A stretch of DNA of 64,000 bases from Vogesella mureinivorans (GTDB lineage Bacteria > Pseudomonadota > Gammaproteobacteria > Burkholderiales > Chromobacteriaceae), in assembly GCF_007644035.1 (NCBI RefSeq), contig NZ_VMTV02000512.1:62001-126000 (forward strand), read 5' to 3'. The notes below the pieces were generated by a model. That model ran no database searches, had not been told where the DNA came from, and was given only the letters and a program-made list of their open reading frames with translations. Numbering within the stretch: the stretch's first letter is position 1; the number at the start of each line of letters is the position of its first letter. A program made the translations under genes and the position numbers. Below, piece by piece: positions 1-9,874 of the stretch.

Positions 1-768
1 CAGCATGGGCGACAGGAAAATCAGGTTGGCAATGCGCGCGGTGCTGCTGGTGAGCTTCATGGCCGATAGCCACAGCACAAAGGTAAAGCCCATTTCCAGC
101 GCGCCGACATAGGCGGCGCCGGCGATACCTTGCCACGCTACCGGGGTCAGCTCGCCGGTGGCGGCGCACCATATCAGCGTTAGCGGCAGAGAGAGCAGGA
201 AGTTCAGCGTCAGCCCCATCACCGGCTCGCGCTCATCTTTGGCATTAAACAGCCAGTAGCCGGCCCACAGCACGGTAGACAGCAGCGCAAAGCCGACGCC
301 GGCCAGGTTGCTGAAATTCAGCGCCAGCGGCGCGCCGCGGGTGGCAATGGTCAGCACACCGCTATAGCACACCAGTGCCGCCAGGCTGTCTTGCAGCTTC
401 AGCTTTTGCCCTAGTACCGGCACGGCCAGCAGCGTCATGGTCAGCGCCCAGGTGTAGTTGATGGCCTGGGCTTCCTGCGCGGGGAGTAGGTCGTAGGCCT
501 GGAACAGGATCAGGTAATAGGCAAACGGGTTCACCGCCCCCAGGATGGCCGAACGGCGCCAGTGCTGGCGCAGCGCCGCGGGCAGCGTGGCCAGCCGGCC
601 CTGCCAGCCCAGGATGGTCAGCAGCGACAGCAGCGAAAACACGCTGGCGTACAGCACCAGCTGCGCCGGGCTCAGGTGGGCCAGGCTCAGTTTGAAAGCG
701 CTGGCCACGGTGGACCAGGCCAGTACGGCGGATAAACCAAATGCGTAAGCTTTGTGTTGCGAAGTCAA
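1..768 (-). CDS. DMT/EamA-family exporter, 3' end outside window
   Basis: The C-terminal end lies beyond base 1; about 255 residues are visible. The translation is a run of hydrophobic helices typical of drug/metabolite transporters (EamA type), beginning LTSQHKAYAFGLSAVLAW and including an early helix with WSTVASAFK and a middle segment PFAYYLILFQAYDLLPAQ. The family exports amino acids, sugars or drugs across the inner membrane; the substrate cannot be read from sequence. The only fitting start is TTG at 768, whose bases overlap the TGA stop of the NAD(P)HX enzyme upstream, a four-base overlap that suggests translational coupling. The family is clear; the exact start is likely but not certain. 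Confidence 0.8.
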   Translation of the reverse strand, partial: MTSQHKAYAFGLSAVLAWSTVASAFKLSLAHLSPAQLVLYASVFSLLSLLTILGWQGRLATLPAALRQHWRRSAILGAVNPFAYYLILFQAYDLLPAQEAQAINYTWALTMTLLAVPVLGQKLKLQDSLAALVCYSGVLTIATRGAPLALNFSNLAGVGFALLSTVLWAGYWLFNAKDEREPVMGLTLNFLLSLPLTLIWCAATGELTPVAWQGIAGAAYVGALEMGFTFVLWLSAMKLTSSTARIANLIFLSPML

Positions 769-2243
769 AATGCGGGGGCTCCTGCCTGTTTCAGGCGCTG
801 GTTCAGTTCATGGGTCATCAGCTGCAGGGTGGTGGTGGCATTCAGGCCGATAGGGCCGCCTTGTGCCGCTTCGTATTGTTCGCCGGCGCAGGCATGCAGG
901 TCGGCCGCCAGATGGGCGGCATCCAGCAGCGGCATGCCCTGCGCCAGCAGCGCGCAGATGGCGCCCCCCAGCAGGTCCCCCTGGCCCGCTACGGCCAGCG
1001 CCGGGCTGCCGTGTGCCAGCAGGCGGAAAGGTTGGCCGCTGGTGGCCAGCAGCGTGCCGCTGCCTTTTAGCAAGACGGTGCAGGCAAACTGCCGTGCCAG
1101 CTGCTGGGCGGCGGCGATACGGTCGGCCTGCACTTGCTCGGTGCTGCAGTCCAGTAGGCGGGCGGCTTCACTGGGGTGGGGCGTCAACAATACCGGGTGG
1201 CTACGCTGGCGCAAACGTGCCTGTAGCTGGCTGTCTGCCGCCAGCAGGTTCAGGGCATCGGCGTCCAGCACCAGGGTGTTGTCGTGCAGTAGCAGGGCAT
1301 CCAGTGCCTGGTGGGCCGGGTCGCTCAGGCCCAGGCCAGGGCCGATCAGCATGATGTTGGCTGCAGGGACATTCATGCCGTCTTGCCAGGGGCGCAGCAT
1401 CAGCTCCGGGGTGGCCGGGTCCAGCAACAGGGCGTCTTGCGTGTGCACAAACACCTTGCCGGCACCCAGTGCCAGTGCGGCGCGGCCTGCCAGAATGGCG
1501 GCGCCGCTCATGCCGCGAGCGCCGCCAATGACGCTGACGTTGCCGTAGCTGCCTTTGTGGCTGCTGTGCCGGCGCCGTAGTGGCTGGGCCGAGGGCACTG
1601 CGATACTGCCGCTGGCGGCCGGATAGTAGGCTGGCGGGCAATCCAGCAGGGCTACGCTGGTTTGGCCGCAGTAGTCGCGCCCTTGGCCGGTATACAGGCC
1701 GGGCTTGGGCCCCAGCAGGCTTAGCGTGTGGCTGGCTCGCAGGGCACCGCCGCGTGGCTGGCCGGTCCAGGCGTCCAGGCCGCTGGGGATATCGATAGCC
1801 AGCTTGGGGCAGGGCAGGGCATTCAGGCGGCGAATCAGGTGTAGCCATGCCCCGCCCAGTGGGCGGCTCAGGCCCACGCCAAACAGGCCGTCCAGCAGCC
1901 AGGCGGGCTGGGCATCGCCCAGGGTTGGCCGCACGCTGCCGCCTAGCGCCTGCCAGCGCTGCAATGCCGCCGCTACTGCGCTATTTACCCGTGGCTCGGG
2001 CAGCAATACGTCTACCCGGTAGCCGGCTTCTTGCAGCAGGCAGGCCGCCAGGATGGCGTCGCCGCCATTATTGCCGGGGCCTGCCGCCACCAGAATGGCG
2101 GCGCCGGGCGGGACATGCGCCTGGCACCACCGGGCTATGGCTTGCGCGGCGCGCTGCATCAGCTGCAGGCCGGCGGCTTCTGCTTGTTGCTCCAGCTGGC
2201 GTAGGGCTGGCAGGGCTAGCAGGCTGTGTTCGGGGCTGTTCAT
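765..2243 (-). CDS. nnr: Bifunctional NAD(P)H-hydrate epimerase / ADP-dependent NAD(P)H-hydrate dehydratase
   Basis: Repairs damaged NADHX and NADPHX. The N-terminal epimerase (YjeF_N) domain spans about residues 1-215, with GPGNNGGD at 55-62 and DIPSGLDAWTG near 151. The C-terminal dehydratase (carbohydrate-kinase fold) starts near 225 with KGSYGNVSVIGG, continues with the LVLDADALNLLA and LLTPHPSEAARL motifs, and ends with the catalytic GxGD motif as VAGQGDLLGG. The length of 492 aa is normal for the fused enzyme. The ATG at 2243 overlaps the ubiX stop by four bases. Reading further upstream would only translate ubiX in another frame, so this start is preferred. One copy of the GGTTGGCCGC word lies inside at 1923-1932. 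Confidence 0.95.
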   Translation of the reverse strand: MNSPEHSLLALPALRQLEQQAEAAGLQLMQRAAQAIARWCQAHVPPGAAILVAAGPGNNGGDAILAACLLQEAGYRVDVLLPEPRVNSAVAAALQRWQALGGSVRPTLGDAQPAWLLDGLFGVGLSRPLGGAWLHLIRRLNALPCPKLAIDIPSGLDAWTGQPRGGALRASHTLSLLGPKPGLYTGQGRDYCGQTSVALLDCPPAYYPAASGSIAVPSAQPLRRRHSSHKGSYGNVSVIGGARGMSGAAILAGRAALALGAGKVFVHTQDALLLDPATPELMLRPWQDGMNVPAANIMLIGPGLGLSDPAHQALDALLLHDNTLVLDADALNLLAADSQLQARLRQRSHPVLLTPHPSEAARLLDCSTEQVQADRIAAAQQLARQFACTVLLKGSGTLLATSGQPFRLLAHGSPALAVAGQGDLLGGAICALLAQGMPLLDAAHLAADLHACAGEQYEAAQGGPIGLNATTTLQLMTHELNQRLKQAGAPAF

Positions 2244-2854
2244 GCGCGGTCTTCTCCCCAGCGTGGCAGCAGGGTATGCGCTACGCCGACTTGGTCCATG
2301 ATGCGTGCCACGACAAAGTCCACCATGTCTTGCACGCTTTGCGGGTGGGTATAAAAGCCGGGGCTGGGCGGCAGGATGCATACGCCCAGGCGCGCCAGTT
2401 TCAGCATGTTTTCCAGATGGATGGCGGATAGCGGTGCCTCGCGCGGTACCAGTACCAGCTTGCGCTGCTCCTTGATGCTGACGTCGGCGGCACGCTCGAT
2501 CAGGTTGTCGCTGCTGCCGGCGGCAATAGCGGCCAAGGTGCCCATCGAGCAGGGGCACACCACCATGGCGTCGGCCGGGTTGGAGCCGGAGGCCGGCGGG
2601 GCAAACCATTCTTCGCGCCCGTACACGCGCAGCAGGCCGTCGGCCGGCTGGTATTGTTCCTCCAGCCAGGCCTGGAAGGCCGCCGGGCGCGACGGCAGGG
2701 TCAGGTTCATTTCCTGCTGGGCGACTACCTGGGCCGCCTGCGAATACAGCACCCACACGCGCACACCGGCTGCAAGCAGGCACTCGATCAGGCGCAGGCC
2801 ATAGGGCAGGCCAGAGGCGCCGGTAAGGGCTACGGTAATGGTTTGACTTGGCAT
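2240..2854 (-). CDS. ubiX: Flavin prenyltransferase UbiX
   Basis: Makes prenylated FMN, the cofactor used by UbiD-type decarboxylases in ubiquinone synthesis. It has 204 residues, as usual for the family. The FMN-binding GASG motif sits at residues 12-15 and is followed by PYGLRLIECLL. The middle segment MVVCPCSMGTLAAIAAG and the REAPLSAIHLENMLKL stretch are UbiX signatures. Its stop overlaps the start of the NAD(P)HX repair gene, and its own start overlaps the end of the small membrane protein gene upstream, so these genes form a tight minus-strand operon. Confidence 0.96.
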   Translation of the reverse strand: MPSQTITVALTGASGLPYGLRLIECLLAAGVRVWVLYSQAAQVVAQQEMNLTLPSRPAAFQAWLEEQYQPADGLLRVYGREEWFAPPASGSNPADAMVVCPCSMGTLAAIAAGSSDNLIERAADVSIKEQRKLVLVPREAPLSAIHLENMLKLARLGVCILPPSPGFYTHPQSVQDMVDFVVARIMDQVGVAHTLLPRWGEDRA

Positions 2855-3375
2855 GGCGGGTGTTGCTCCAGCAGTTTCAGGGTAAGCAGGCCGGTGGCCA
2901 TACTGGCCAGCAGGCTGCTAAGCATTAAAGGGGGCAGCAGCTGCCAGACCCCATCGTGGGGGATGAGCCATAGCCGCGCCAGTAGCAATTGTCCTGCAAG
3001 ATGGGCCATGCCGGCCAGCATACTGTGGCTGAGCAGGCTGAAATAGCGTGCCTGCAGCCCGCTAGCCAGCCCCAGCATCAGCAAGCTGCCGGTGCCGCCT
3101 GCCAGGCTGAGCCAAAAGCCGGGGGTGAACAGGCTGCCCAGCAGCACGCCGGCCCCCACGATACGCAGCAGGCTTACCCACGCGGCGGCACGCCAGCCTA
3201 GCTGGTGCAGGGCAATCAGGGTAACGATATTGGCCAGGCCGGGCTTGATGCCGGGTAGCGGCGAGGGGATGGCGCTTTCCAGCAGCGACAGCGCTATGCC
3301 GATCGCTGCCAGCCGGGCAAGCTGCAGGTCGTGGGTGGTGGCAGGTGGTGGCGGGTCAGAATGCCAGCGAGTCAT
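2830..3375 (-). CDS. Gx-transporter / heptaprenyl diphosphate synthase component I family membrane protein
   Basis: A 181-residue integral membrane protein with about five hydrophobic helices. The segment LLESAIPSPLPGIKPGLAN is the hallmark of the Hpre_diP_synt_I / Gx transporter family. In Neisseriales and other bacteria, members sit beside a small NusG-domain-II protein, and that gene is immediately upstream here (3356-3727, overlapping by 20 bases). The family is suspected to take part in quinone or thiamine-related transport, but no reaction is established. Beyond the conserved motif I infer only a membrane role. Confidence 0.85.
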   Translation of the reverse strand: MTRWHSDPPPPATTHDLQLARLAAIGIALSLLESAIPSPLPGIKPGLANIVTLIALHQLGWRAAAWVSLLRIVGAGVLLGSLFTPGFWLSLAGGTGSLLMLGLASGLQARYFSLLSHSMLAGMAHLAGQLLLARLWLIPHDGVWQLLPPLMLSSLLASMATGLLTLKLLEQHPPCQVKPLP

Positions 3376-3727
3376 GGCCGCTATCGCCTTCCAGGGTAAT
3401 GGCTGTGCGGTTGGGCAGGCACAGGGCGGTACTGCCGGGGCGGCTTAGCCAGCCCTGCTGTACGCAGTACTGGCGGGGGCTGGGGTCGGCCGCGATGCGC
3501 GCGCGCCCTTGGCGTATTTCTACTAGCGTGGCCCCTAGCGGGCCGTGCAGGGCAAACTGGCTATCCAGCCGCAGCGGCCAGCGCTTTACCAGCTGGCCAT
3601 GCTGGTAGAGCAGCACATGGCTGGCCTGGCCGCGCTGGTACCACAGAAAATAAAAGCTGCCGAAGCAGCTTGCGGCCAACAGGGTGGCGATCAGCAGGTC
3701 GCCGGCCTTGAACAGGGCCAGGCGCAT
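3356..3727 (-). CDS. NusG domain II-containing small protein
   Basis: A 123-residue protein with one N-terminal membrane anchor (about residues 8-30, LLIATLLAASCFGSFYFLWY) followed by a small beta-rich domain containing GQLVKRWPL, LVEIRQGRARI and a cysteine within QYCVQQGWLSRPG. This matches the NusG-domain-II proteins (DUF1312) that accompany the Gx-transporter gene in operons. It does not carry the transcription-factor NGN domain, so it is not NusG. The ATG at 3727 lies two bases after the rapZ stop. The open frame extends upstream to 4033, but that extension only shadows rapZ. Confidence 0.82.
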   Translation of the reverse strand: MRLALFKAGDLLIATLLAASCFGSFYFLWYQRGQASHVLLYQHGQLVKRWPLRLDSQFALHGPLGATLVEIRQGRARIAADPSPRQYCVQQGWLSRPGSTALCLPNRTAITLEGDSGHDSLAF

Positions 3728-3729
3728 GG

Positions 3730-4581
3730 CTAGTGGTCGCTGCTGCGGCCACCCAGCTGGCGGTGACGGATCAGCACCTGCTCGTCGGCAAAGCTGGCCG
3801 CTAGCCGTTCGGTCAGGTACACCGAGCGGTGTTGCCCGCCGGTACAGCCGATGGCGATGGTGACGTAGCTGCGGTTGTCCTGCTTGAAGCGCGGCAGCCA
3901 GGTGGCAATAAACTGCCGGATATCGCCTTCCATTTGCTGCACTTCGGGCTCGCCGGCAAAAAAGTCGCAGATGGCTTGGTCGCGGCCGGTGAGCGGGCGC
4001 AAGGCTTCTTCGTAGTAGGGGTTGGGCAGGCAACGCACGTCAAAGACAAAGTCGGCGTCCAGTGGAATGCCGTGCTTGAAGCCGAACGACTCGAATACAA
4101 CTGTCATGCGGCTGCTGTCCGCACCAGCCAGCAGCTTGACGTAGCCACGCAGCGCGTTGGCCGACAGATGGCTGGTGTCGATACGGTGGCCCAGCTCGCC
4201 CACGTGCTCCAGCATCTCGTGCTCCAGGCGGATGCACTCTTCTACCGTGAGGCTGCCATTGGATAAAGGGTGGCGGCGGCGGGTTTCGGAAAAGCGCTTG
4301 ACCAGGATGTCGGTACTGGCTTCCAGGTAGAGCAGCCGCACATCGATATCCAGTGCGCGCAGCGCCTTGATGGCATCGGGCAGGGCAGCCAGGGTCGGTG
4401 CCGAGCGGGTATCCACGCTGATGGCGATCTGGCTGTGCCCGTGTTCGTGGTACAGCGCAATGGCGTCGGCCAGCATGCTGGGTGGCAGGTTGTCTACGCA
4501 GTAGTAGCCGCTGTCTTCCAGCACGCGTAGTGCCACGGACTTACCAGAGCCGGAGAGGCCACTAATCAGAATCAGCTGCAT
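3730..4581 (-). CDS. rapZ: RNase adapter protein RapZ
   Basis: A 283-residue nucleotide-binding protein. In enterobacteria it directs RNase E to the GlmZ small RNA and so tunes glucosamine-6-phosphate synthase; in Neisseriales the partner is not established. The Walker A motif GLSGSGKS is at residues 8-15. A conserved VDNLPPSML segment follows, and the C-terminal part carries [21 protein letters not shown] and [10 protein letters not shown], both typical of the family. It overlaps hprK by 20 bases, placing it in the ptsN-hprK-rapZ run found in many beta-proteobacteria. Confidence 0.96.
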   Translation of the reverse strand: MQLILISGLSGSGKSVALRVLEDSGYYCVDNLPPSMLADAIALYHEHGHSQIAISVDTRSAPTLAALPDAIKALRALDIDVRLLYLEASTDILVKRFSETRRRHPLSNGSLTVEECIRLEHEMLEHVGELGHRIDTSHLSANALRGYVKLLAGADSSRMTVVFESFGFKHGIPLDADFVFDVRCLPNPYYEEALRPLTGRDQAICDFFAGEPEVQQMEGDIRQFIATWLPRFKQDNRSYVTIAIGCTGGQHRSVYLTERLAASFADEQVLIRHRQLGGRSSDH

Positions 4582-5518
4582 GTTCCTGGTCCCGTAGCAG
4601 GTTGGTATGGCGGTCGATGAACTCGCGGGTGCTATCTATGCCGCGCAGCTGCAGGATGTAGTTACGCACGGCCGCTTCTACCAGTACCGCCAGGTTGCGG
4701 CCGGCGGCCACAGGCAGTACCACCTTGCGCACGGTGACACCCAGAATGTCTTGTGTCTCGGACTGGATATTCAGCCGGTCCAGCGCCTGCATGGCCTGAT
4801 CATTGGCTTTCATCAAATGGATGATCAGCTTCAGTACTTTTTTGGGGCGTACAGCTGTTTCGCCAAAGATGGTGCGGATGTTCAGGATGCCCAGGCCGCG
4901 TACTTCCAGAAAGTCGCGCAGCAGGGGCGGGCAGCGCCCTTCCAGTGTCTCAGGGCCAATACGGTATAGCTCTACCGCATCATCGGCTACCAGGCCATGG
5001 CCACGCGAGATCAGCTCCAGCGCCAGCTCGCTTTTACCCATGGCCGAGTCGCCCATGATCAGTACGCCGATTTCCAGCACATCCAGAAACACGCCGTGCA
5101 TGACCGTGGAGACGGCCAGGGCGCGCGCCAGGTAAATGCGCAGCACGTCCATCAGGTAGGGGCTTTCCAGCGGCGTGCTCATCAGCGGCACATTGTGCGT
5201 CTGGCAGTAGTCGTGCAGCAGCTTGGGTACGGGCTGGCCATTGGCCACGATCACCACGGCCATGGTTTTGTGGAACAGCTGGTCCAGCGCGGTACGTGCG
5301 GCGGCTTGCTCCAGCTTGTTCAGGTATTCCACCTCGGCCAGGCCCAATACCTGCACCCGGTTGGGGTGGATAAAGTTCAGATGGCCCACCAGCGCCTGGG
5401 TTGGCCGTTGCTCATCATTGGAAATCAGGTTGTCAGAGCCGGCACGGCTGGCTACCCAGCTCAGGCTCAGCTTGTGCTGGTTGTCCTGATACAGGCGGCG
5501 CACACTGATATTAGGCAT
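4562..5518 (-). CDS. hprK: HPr kinase/phosphorylase
   Basis: Phosphorylates the phosphocarrier HPr on serine, and removes that phosphate, in response to energy state. It has 318 residues. The N-terminal DRTGG-like domain spans about 1-130. The kinase domain has a P-loop GDSAMGKSE at 156-164, then [18 protein letters not shown], and the HPrK family sequence [10 protein letters not shown] near residue 205. It overlaps both ptsN (8 bases) and rapZ. In proteobacteria lacking sugar PTS permeases, this protein belongs to the nitrogen-type PTS regulatory circuit, in keeping with ptsN next door. Confidence 0.97.
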   Translation of the reverse strand: MPNISVRRLYQDNQHKLSLSWVASRAGSDNLISNDEQRPTQALVGHLNFIHPNRVQVLGLAEVEYLNKLEQAAARTALDQLFHKTMAVVIVANGQPVPKLLHDYCQTHNVPLMSTPLESPYLMDVLRIYLARALAVSTVMHGVFLDVLEIGVLIMGDSAMGKSELALELISRGHGLVADDAVELYRIGPETLEGRCPPLLRDFLEVRGLGILNIRTIFGETAVRPKKVLKLIIHLMKANDQAMQALDRLNIQSETQDILGVTVRKVVLPVAAGRNLAVLVEAAVRNYILQLRGIDSTREFIDRHTNLLRDQEHAADSD

Positions 5519-5969
5519 GGGGGGCGTTTCCGGTAAGTAACTCGTACAGGGTTACCGCGTCGCAACTGGCCATTTTGTCGCGCAGGCTACGGCTGGAAAA
5601 CAGCTGGGCCAGCTCTGACAGCACCTGCAGGTGCAGGTCGGTAGCCTGCTCGGGCACCAGCAGGACAAACAGCAGGTTGACCGGCTTGCCATCGGGCGAG
5701 TCGAACGGTATCGGGCTGGCCAGGCGGATAAGCACGCCGGTGGCCTCTTTCAGGCCTTTTACCCGGCCATGCGGTATGGCTACACCTTGGCCCAGCCCGG
5801 TAGAGCCCAGCTTTTCGCGGGCAAACAGGCTGTCAAAGATGTCACTACGGGCAATGCCATGGCTGTTTTCAACCATCAGGCCTACCTGTTCGAACAGGCG
5901 CTTCTTGCTGGATACGTCTACATCCGCCAGCACGTTTTGCTGCGGAAGAATCTTGCCAATCAAGCTCAT
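5511..5969 (-). CDS. ptsN: PTS nitrogen-regulatory IIA protein (EIIA-Ntr)
   Basis: A 152-residue IIA-Ntr protein, the terminal phosphoacceptor of the regulatory PTS. The phosphorylated histidine is H67 in VAIPHGRV. The family segment [23 protein letters not shown] follows in several blocks. In other bacteria this protein regulates potassium uptake and sigma-54-linked processes; rpoN lies three genes upstream. Its start is well separated (338 bases) from hpf, so it probably has its own promoter driving ptsN-hprK-rapZ and the genes beyond. Confidence 0.96.
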   Translation of the reverse strand: MSLIGKILPQQNVLADVDVSSKKRLFEQVGLMVENSHGIARSDIFDSLFAREKLGSTGLGQGVAIPHGRVKGLKEATGVLIRLASPIPFDSPDGKPVNLLFVLLVPEQATDLHLQVLSELAQLFSSRSLRDKMASCDAVTLYELLTGNAPHA

Positions 5970-6307
5970 GATTTACATTTGCCGGAAAAAACCGTCGGCC
6001 ATTCTACGCCGAGTCGGCTGTTTGCAATAGGGCAGGATAAGACCCGCCTGGGCCGGATAAGTGCCGCAGGCCAAACACCCGGTTTGATCTTGCGTTGGGG
6101 GCTGCGGGTACTGCTTGAAACATCAGGCTGGCTGCGCTGGTGCGTGGCACCGTTTGGTTCATGGTGGCACACGGGGCATGCGCATTTTGCCCTGTTTGGC
6201 ACACGACGCAGCATTGAAATCGTTGTGACAGGTAAAAAAATGGTCTTGCTGCGGCAGGAAAACAAAAACGGGAGCCTGGTGGCTCCCGTGTTGTGCATCA
6301 TCGTGCC
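5970..6307. other. Intergenic region between hpf and ptsN
   Basis: This 338-base gap separates two minus-strand genes. It holds the intrinsic terminator of hpf at its right end (6258-6289) and presumably the ptsN promoter in the remainder. I see no convincing coding sequence: the open frames here lack ribosome-binding sites and family-like composition. The left part is rich in short GC runs but has no clear inverted repeat. Confidence 0.6.
6258..6289 (-). terminator. Intrinsic terminator after hpf
   Basis: CGGGAGCC at 6269-6276 pairs perfectly with GGCTCCCG at 6281-6288 around a four-base loop. On the minus strand the stem is followed by a T-rich tract (GTTTTTGTTTTCC), which is what a rho-independent terminator for the hpf transcript needs. 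Confidence 0.88.
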
Positions 6308-6628
6308 TTACAGGGTGGCGTTAACCTGTTGGGCGTTAACCCGGTGTTCACCCTGTTTTTCCTTGAACTTCAATACCTGACGGTCCAGTTTATCCATCAG
6401 TGTGTCGATGGCGGCGTACATATCGGCTTCTTCCGATTCGACATGAATGTCTTTGCCTGCCAGATGAACATTGACCTCCGCTTTCTGTACCAGTTTATCA
6501 ACCGACAGCGTCACGTTAACGCCAATGACATTATCTACGTGGCGGGTGATGCGTTCTAGTTTGCTCTCGATGTACTCGCGAATCGATGGGGTAACTTCGA
6601 GGTGTAGACCGGTAATTTTGAGGTTCAT
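6308..6628 (-). CDS. hpf: Ribosome hibernation-promoting factor (HPF/YfiA family)
   Basis: A 106-residue protein that binds the 30S decoding region and inactivates or protects ribosomes in stationary phase. The sequence [20 protein letters not shown] and the later [20 protein letters not shown] blocks are the short HPF signature; there is no long-HPF C-terminal domain. The ATG at 6628 has a good GGAGT ribosome-binding site. A longer frame to 6733 runs back towards rpoN without a binding site. The position directly after rpoN is the classic proteobacterial order. Confidence 0.95.
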   Translation of the reverse strand: MNLKITGLHLEVTPSIREYIESKLERITRHVDNVIGVNVTLSVDKLVQKAEVNVHLAGKDIHVESEEADMYAAIDTLMDKLDRQVLKFKEKQGEHRVNAQQVNATL

Positions 6629-6686
6629 ACCCTGACTCCTTCTGTTAACAGTGCGGTCGGGCTGGCCGCACCGGTGTTTGGCACTT

Positions 6687-8090
6687 CTATAAGGCCTTGC
6701 GAAGGCTAACTGGCGGAATCTGCATAGCTTCACGATACTTGGCTACCGTACGTCTGGCAACCTGAATACCTTGTGCCGTGAGCTTGTCGGCGATGGCGCT
6801 GTCCGATAGCGGTTTTTTGCCATCTTCGCTATCGATGATCTGGCGTATCAGCGCCTTGATGGCCGTGGCAGAACATTCGCCGCCACTATCCGTTTCCAGA
6901 GCATTACCAAAGAAGTATTTCAGCTCGAACAAGCCCCTGCTGCACAGCAGGTACTTCTGGGTTGTGACCCTGGAAATGGTGGATTCATGCAAACCCAGTT
7001 CGTCTGCGATGTCTCGCAATATCAGCGGGCGCATGGCCACTTCACCGTGTTCAAAGAACGCTTGCTGCCTTTCAACGATAGATTCCGACACTTTCAGGAT
7101 GGTGTCAAACCGTTGCTGAATGTTTTTTACCAGCCATCTGGCCTCTTGCAGCTGGCCGGAAAGGTTGTGGCTGTTGTCGCGTTGCTGCAGCATGTTTGCA
7201 TACAGCTGATTTACTTGAAGTTTTGGCAGCGAGCCGCGATTGAGCTGGGCGACCCAGCGCCCGCCACGACGCACTACATGGATATCCGGTGCGACATAAT
7301 GTGTCTCACCCTGGTCAAAACCGCTGGTGGGCCTGGGTCGCAGCGTGGCAATAAGACTATGCGCGGCGCGTAATTCGGCTTCGCTAACCCCCAGTATTTT
7401 CTTGAGCCTGGTGTAGTCACGGCTGCCCAGCAGCGCCAGGTGTTCGCCTGCCAGCTTGCGAGCCAGGGGCAGAGATGGCGTAGATGCCGGCAGGTTGCCC
7501 AGCTGCAGCGCCAGGAATTCCGCCAGATCGCGGCTGCCTATGCCCATGGGCTCAAATTGCATCATGAGCTTGCGCAGGGTTTCCAGCTCTTCGGCTTCGA
7601 CATCCAGCTCTAGCGGTAGTTCGGCGGCCACGTCTTCCAGCGGGGTTTGCAGGTAGCCGTCGTCGTCCAGCTCGTCTATCAGCAGGGCTAGCAGGGCGCT
7701 ATCGCGGCGGCCTAGCTGGGTTTCCCGCATTTGTGCCGTCAGGTGTTCGCGCAGGGTGGGGCGGCAGGGGGCGTTGAGGATGGGGTCGAATTCGTCGTCG
7801 CCATCGTGGTGGCCGCCACCGCCACCGCTGCCCCAGTCCGTGAGCTCCATGCTGTCTTGCTGGCGGTCTTCGGCGGTGTCGTTGCTGCTTTCCTGGGTGA
7901 CGGGTGCATCACCTTCTGCCGGGGGGCTGTCGCTACCGTCGCTGCGCTCCAGTAGCGGGTTTTCCAGCAGGTAGCGCTCCAGTTCGCTGGACAGGTCCAG
8001 CGTGGACATTTGCAGCAGTTTGATGGACTGCTGCAGTTGCGGCGTCAGGGTAAGCTGCTGGCTGACTTTGAGCTGGAGGGTTTGTTTCAT
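6687..8090 (-). CDS. rpoN: RNA polymerase sigma-54 factor
   Basis: A 467-residue sigma-54. The N-terminal glutamine/leucine-rich activator-interacting region is clear ([16 protein letters not shown] at about 16-31). It is followed by an acidic linker rich in D, E, G and H (about 48-105), the core-binding domain, and a C-terminal RpoN box recognisable as [11 protein letters not shown]. It directs transcription from -24/-12 promoters with enhancer-binding ATPases, none of which is in this window. It sits between lptB and hpf, with a gap of five bases to lptB. Confidence 0.97.
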   Translation of the reverse strand: MKQTLQLKVSQQLTLTPQLQQSIKLLQMSTLDLSSELERYLLENPLLERSDGSDSPPAEGDAPVTQESSNDTAEDRQQDSMELTDWGSGGGGGHHDGDDEFDPILNAPCRPTLREHLTAQMRETQLGRRDSALLALLIDELDDDGYLQTPLEDVAAELPLELDVEAEELETLRKLMMQFEPMGIGSRDLAEFLALQLGNLPASTPSLPLARKLAGEHLALLGSRDYTRLKKILGVSEAELRAAHSLIATLRPRPTSGFDQGETHYVAPDIHVVRRGGRWVAQLNRGSLPKLQVNQLYANMLQQRDNSHNLSGQLQEARWLVKNIQQRFDTILKVSESIVERQQAFFEHGEVAMRPLILRDIADELGLHESTISRVTTQKYLLCSRGLFELKYFFGNALETDSGGECSATAIKALIRQIIDSEDGKKPLSDSAIADKLTAQGIQVARRTVAKYREAMQIPPVSLRKAL

Positions 8091-8095
8091 TTCGC

Positions 8096-8824
8096 TTACA
8101 GGTGGAAATGCTCGCCCAGGTAAACCTGGCGAACCTGTTCGTTATTGACCAGTTCGTCTGGCAAGCCGGAGGCCAGCACGCGGCCTTCGGAAATAATGTA
8201 GGCGCGGTCGCAGATGCGCAGTGTTTCGCGCACATTGTGGTCGGTAATCAGCACGCCTATGCCGCGCTGTTTCAGGAAAGAGATGATTTTCTGAATGTCG
8301 ATCACGGCAATGGGGTCCACACCGGCAAAGGGTTCATCCAGCAGGATGAAGCGCGGTTTGGTCGCCAGTACGCGGGCAATTTCCACACGGCGGCGCTCGC
8401 CACCGGACAGGGCCATGGCGTTGGTTTCGCGCAGGTGGCCGATGTTCAGGTCGTCCAGCAGCAGCTGCAGCTCATTATCCAGCGCCTCACCAGACAGGCC
8501 GGCCACTTCCAGCACCGCCTGGATGTTTTCCTCGACCGTCATTTTGCGGAAGATGGATGCTTCTTGCGGCAGATAACCCAGGCCCAGCCGGGCACGTTTG
8601 TGGATGGGCATGTGGGTGATGACTTCGCCATTGAGCGTGATTTCACCGGCTTCGGCGGCCACCAGCCCTACCACCATGTAAAAGCTGGTGGTCTTGCCGG
8701 CACCGTTGGGGCCCAGCAGGCCGATCACCTCGCCGCTGGCAATGTCCATGGAAACGTCCCGCACCACGGTCCGTTTCTTGAAGGTTTTTTTCAGGTGCTG
8801 GATGCTCAGCCGGCTTTGGCTCAT
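8096..8824 (-). CDS. lptB: LPS export ABC transporter ATP-binding protein LptB
   Basis: The cytoplasmic ATPase that powers lipopolysaccharide extraction from the inner membrane with LptFG (not in this window). It has 242 residues, Walker [10 protein letters not shown] at 38-46, the signature [12 protein letters not shown] and Walker [14 protein letters not shown]. The [17 protein letters not shown] segment is specific to LptB among ABC ATPases. The start overlaps the lptA stop by four bases, indicating coupled translation. Confidence 0.97.
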   Translation of the reverse strand: MSQSRLSIQHLKKTFKKRTVVRDVSMDIASGEVIGLLGPNGAGKTTSFYMVVGLVAAEAGEITLNGEVITHMPIHKRARLGLGYLPQEASIFRKMTVEENIQAVLEVAGLSGEALDNELQLLLDDLNIGHLRETNAMALSGGERRRVEIARVLATKPRFILLDEPFAGVDPIAVIDIQKIISFLKQRGIGVLITDHNVRETLRICDRAYIISEGRVLASGLPDELVNNEQVRQVYLGEHFHL

Positions 8825-9321
8825 GGTTTTTCCTGCGGCTGGAGGATGATGGTGACGCGGCCGGTCGTGTTGCTACCGCCCTGGCCTTTCACCTGGTAAA
8901 TCTCGGTGGCGGTGTTGTAGGTAATCTGTTCGCCATTCACGATGTCCTTGCCACGCTTGACCTGCGCTTTACCTGTCAGCACAACGGTATTGTTGGCCGA
9001 GTCGTAGTCCACGCGGCTGGCCTGGCCGTCTACGTATTCCGCCTGGCCATCCAGCTTTTGGCGGAAGTACACCGGGCTGCCGGTGGCTTGCAGCTTCTGG
9101 CGGCGGTTGGCGTCTTGTGTGGCAACGGTTTTGTGTGCGCGCAGGCTCAGGGTACCCTGGGTGATGATGACATTGCCCTCAAACACGTTGATGCCCTGTT
9201 TTTGGTCTAGCGATGCGCTGTCGGCATTTACTTCGATAGGTTTGCTGCTGTCGGCTTTTTCGGCGAATGCAGGGGCGCATAGGGTGCCGAGTGCCAGCGC
9301 AAGCATCAGGCTATGGCGCAT
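8821..9321 (-). CDS. lptA: LPS transport periplasmic protein LptA
   Basis: A 166-residue OstA-fold protein that bridges LptC and LptD and carries LPS across the periplasm. A signal peptide is evident (about residues 1-20, ending APAFA). It is followed by the typical [19 protein letters not shown] strand pattern and a repeat of short beta strands to the end. It overlaps lptC by 11 bases and lptB by four. Gene order and length match LptA in related bacteria. Confidence 0.94.
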   Translation of the reverse strand: MRHSLMLALALGTLCAPAFAEKADSSKPIEVNADSASLDQKQGINVFEGNVIITQGTLSLRAHKTVATQDANRRQKLQATGSPVYFRQKLDGQAEYVDGQASRVDYDSANNTVVLTGKAQVKRGKDIVNGEQITYNTATEIYQVKGQGGSNTTGRVTIILQPQEKP

Positions 9322-9874
9322 AGGAAATCCTTACTTGAGATAGCAGTTTCAGCTGCCCGGCCGGGTGGTTGTAGTAGAAGCCGATAGCGTTGATACGCGA
9401 CTGGCCATCGTCAATGGTAACGGGGGCCTGGTTGCTGAGAATGCCACTTTGGCTGTTTACCCGTAGCGAGGGCGTTTGCAGATGGATGGCGGCTTGCTGG
9501 CCCATGGGCTGGCGCAGCATGTCTACATGGCCTTCAAACAGCCCGATACCGGTACTGCGGGCGTAGCGGCCCTGGTCGGCGCGCAGGCTGTAGTCCAGCT
9601 GGCCGTTGCGGTACTGCTTTACATCAGGTTGTTGCATGTACACCTGTTCGGTTTGCGGCAGCTTCCACATTTTGCTGGCGTTCAGGCGCTGCAGTGGCTG
9701 GCCTTGTTCGTCGAAACGGGTAGCCTGCAGCTTATCGATAGTGTACTCGGGCTGTGTGGGGTCCAGCTGGCGCTGCGCTGGCGTGCGCCATTCGGTGAGT
9801 ACGTTCAGCCAGAACGATAGCAGGCCCATGGCCAGCATCAGCCCGATGGGAAACAGTTTCGCGGCGCGGTTCAT
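9311..9874 (-). CDS. lptC: LPS export protein LptC
   Basis: A 187-residue protein with one N-terminal membrane helix (about 7-25, LFPIGLMLAMGLLSFWLNVL) and a periplasmic OstA-like domain. It docks LptA on the LptBFG complex. The family block PEYTIDKLQATRFDEQGQP and a C-terminal VTIDDGQSRINAIGFYYN segment support the call. It overlaps kdsC by four bases. LptC proteins diverge strongly, so context (kdsC upstream, lptA downstream) carries part of the assignment. Confidence 0.92.
   Translation of the reverse strand: MNRAAKLFPIGLMLAMGLLSFWLNVLTEWRTPAQRQLDPTQPEYTIDKLQATRFDEQGQPLQRLNASKMWKLPQTEQVYMQQPDVKQYRNGQLDYSLRADQGRYARSTGIGLFEGHVDMLRQPMGQQAAIHLQTPSLRVNSQSGILSNQAPVTIDDGQSRINAIGFYYNHPAGQLKLLSQVRISYAP

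Noticed and set aside
765-2783. Longer version of the NAD(P)HX repair protein starting at 2783
   Set aside because: The added 180 residues translate ubiX in another frame and have low-complexity composition; the ATG at 2243 matches the family start.
5966-6301. 111-residue minus-strand open frame between hpf and ptsN
   Set aside because: It overlaps the hpf terminator, has no ribosome-binding site and no recognisable motif.
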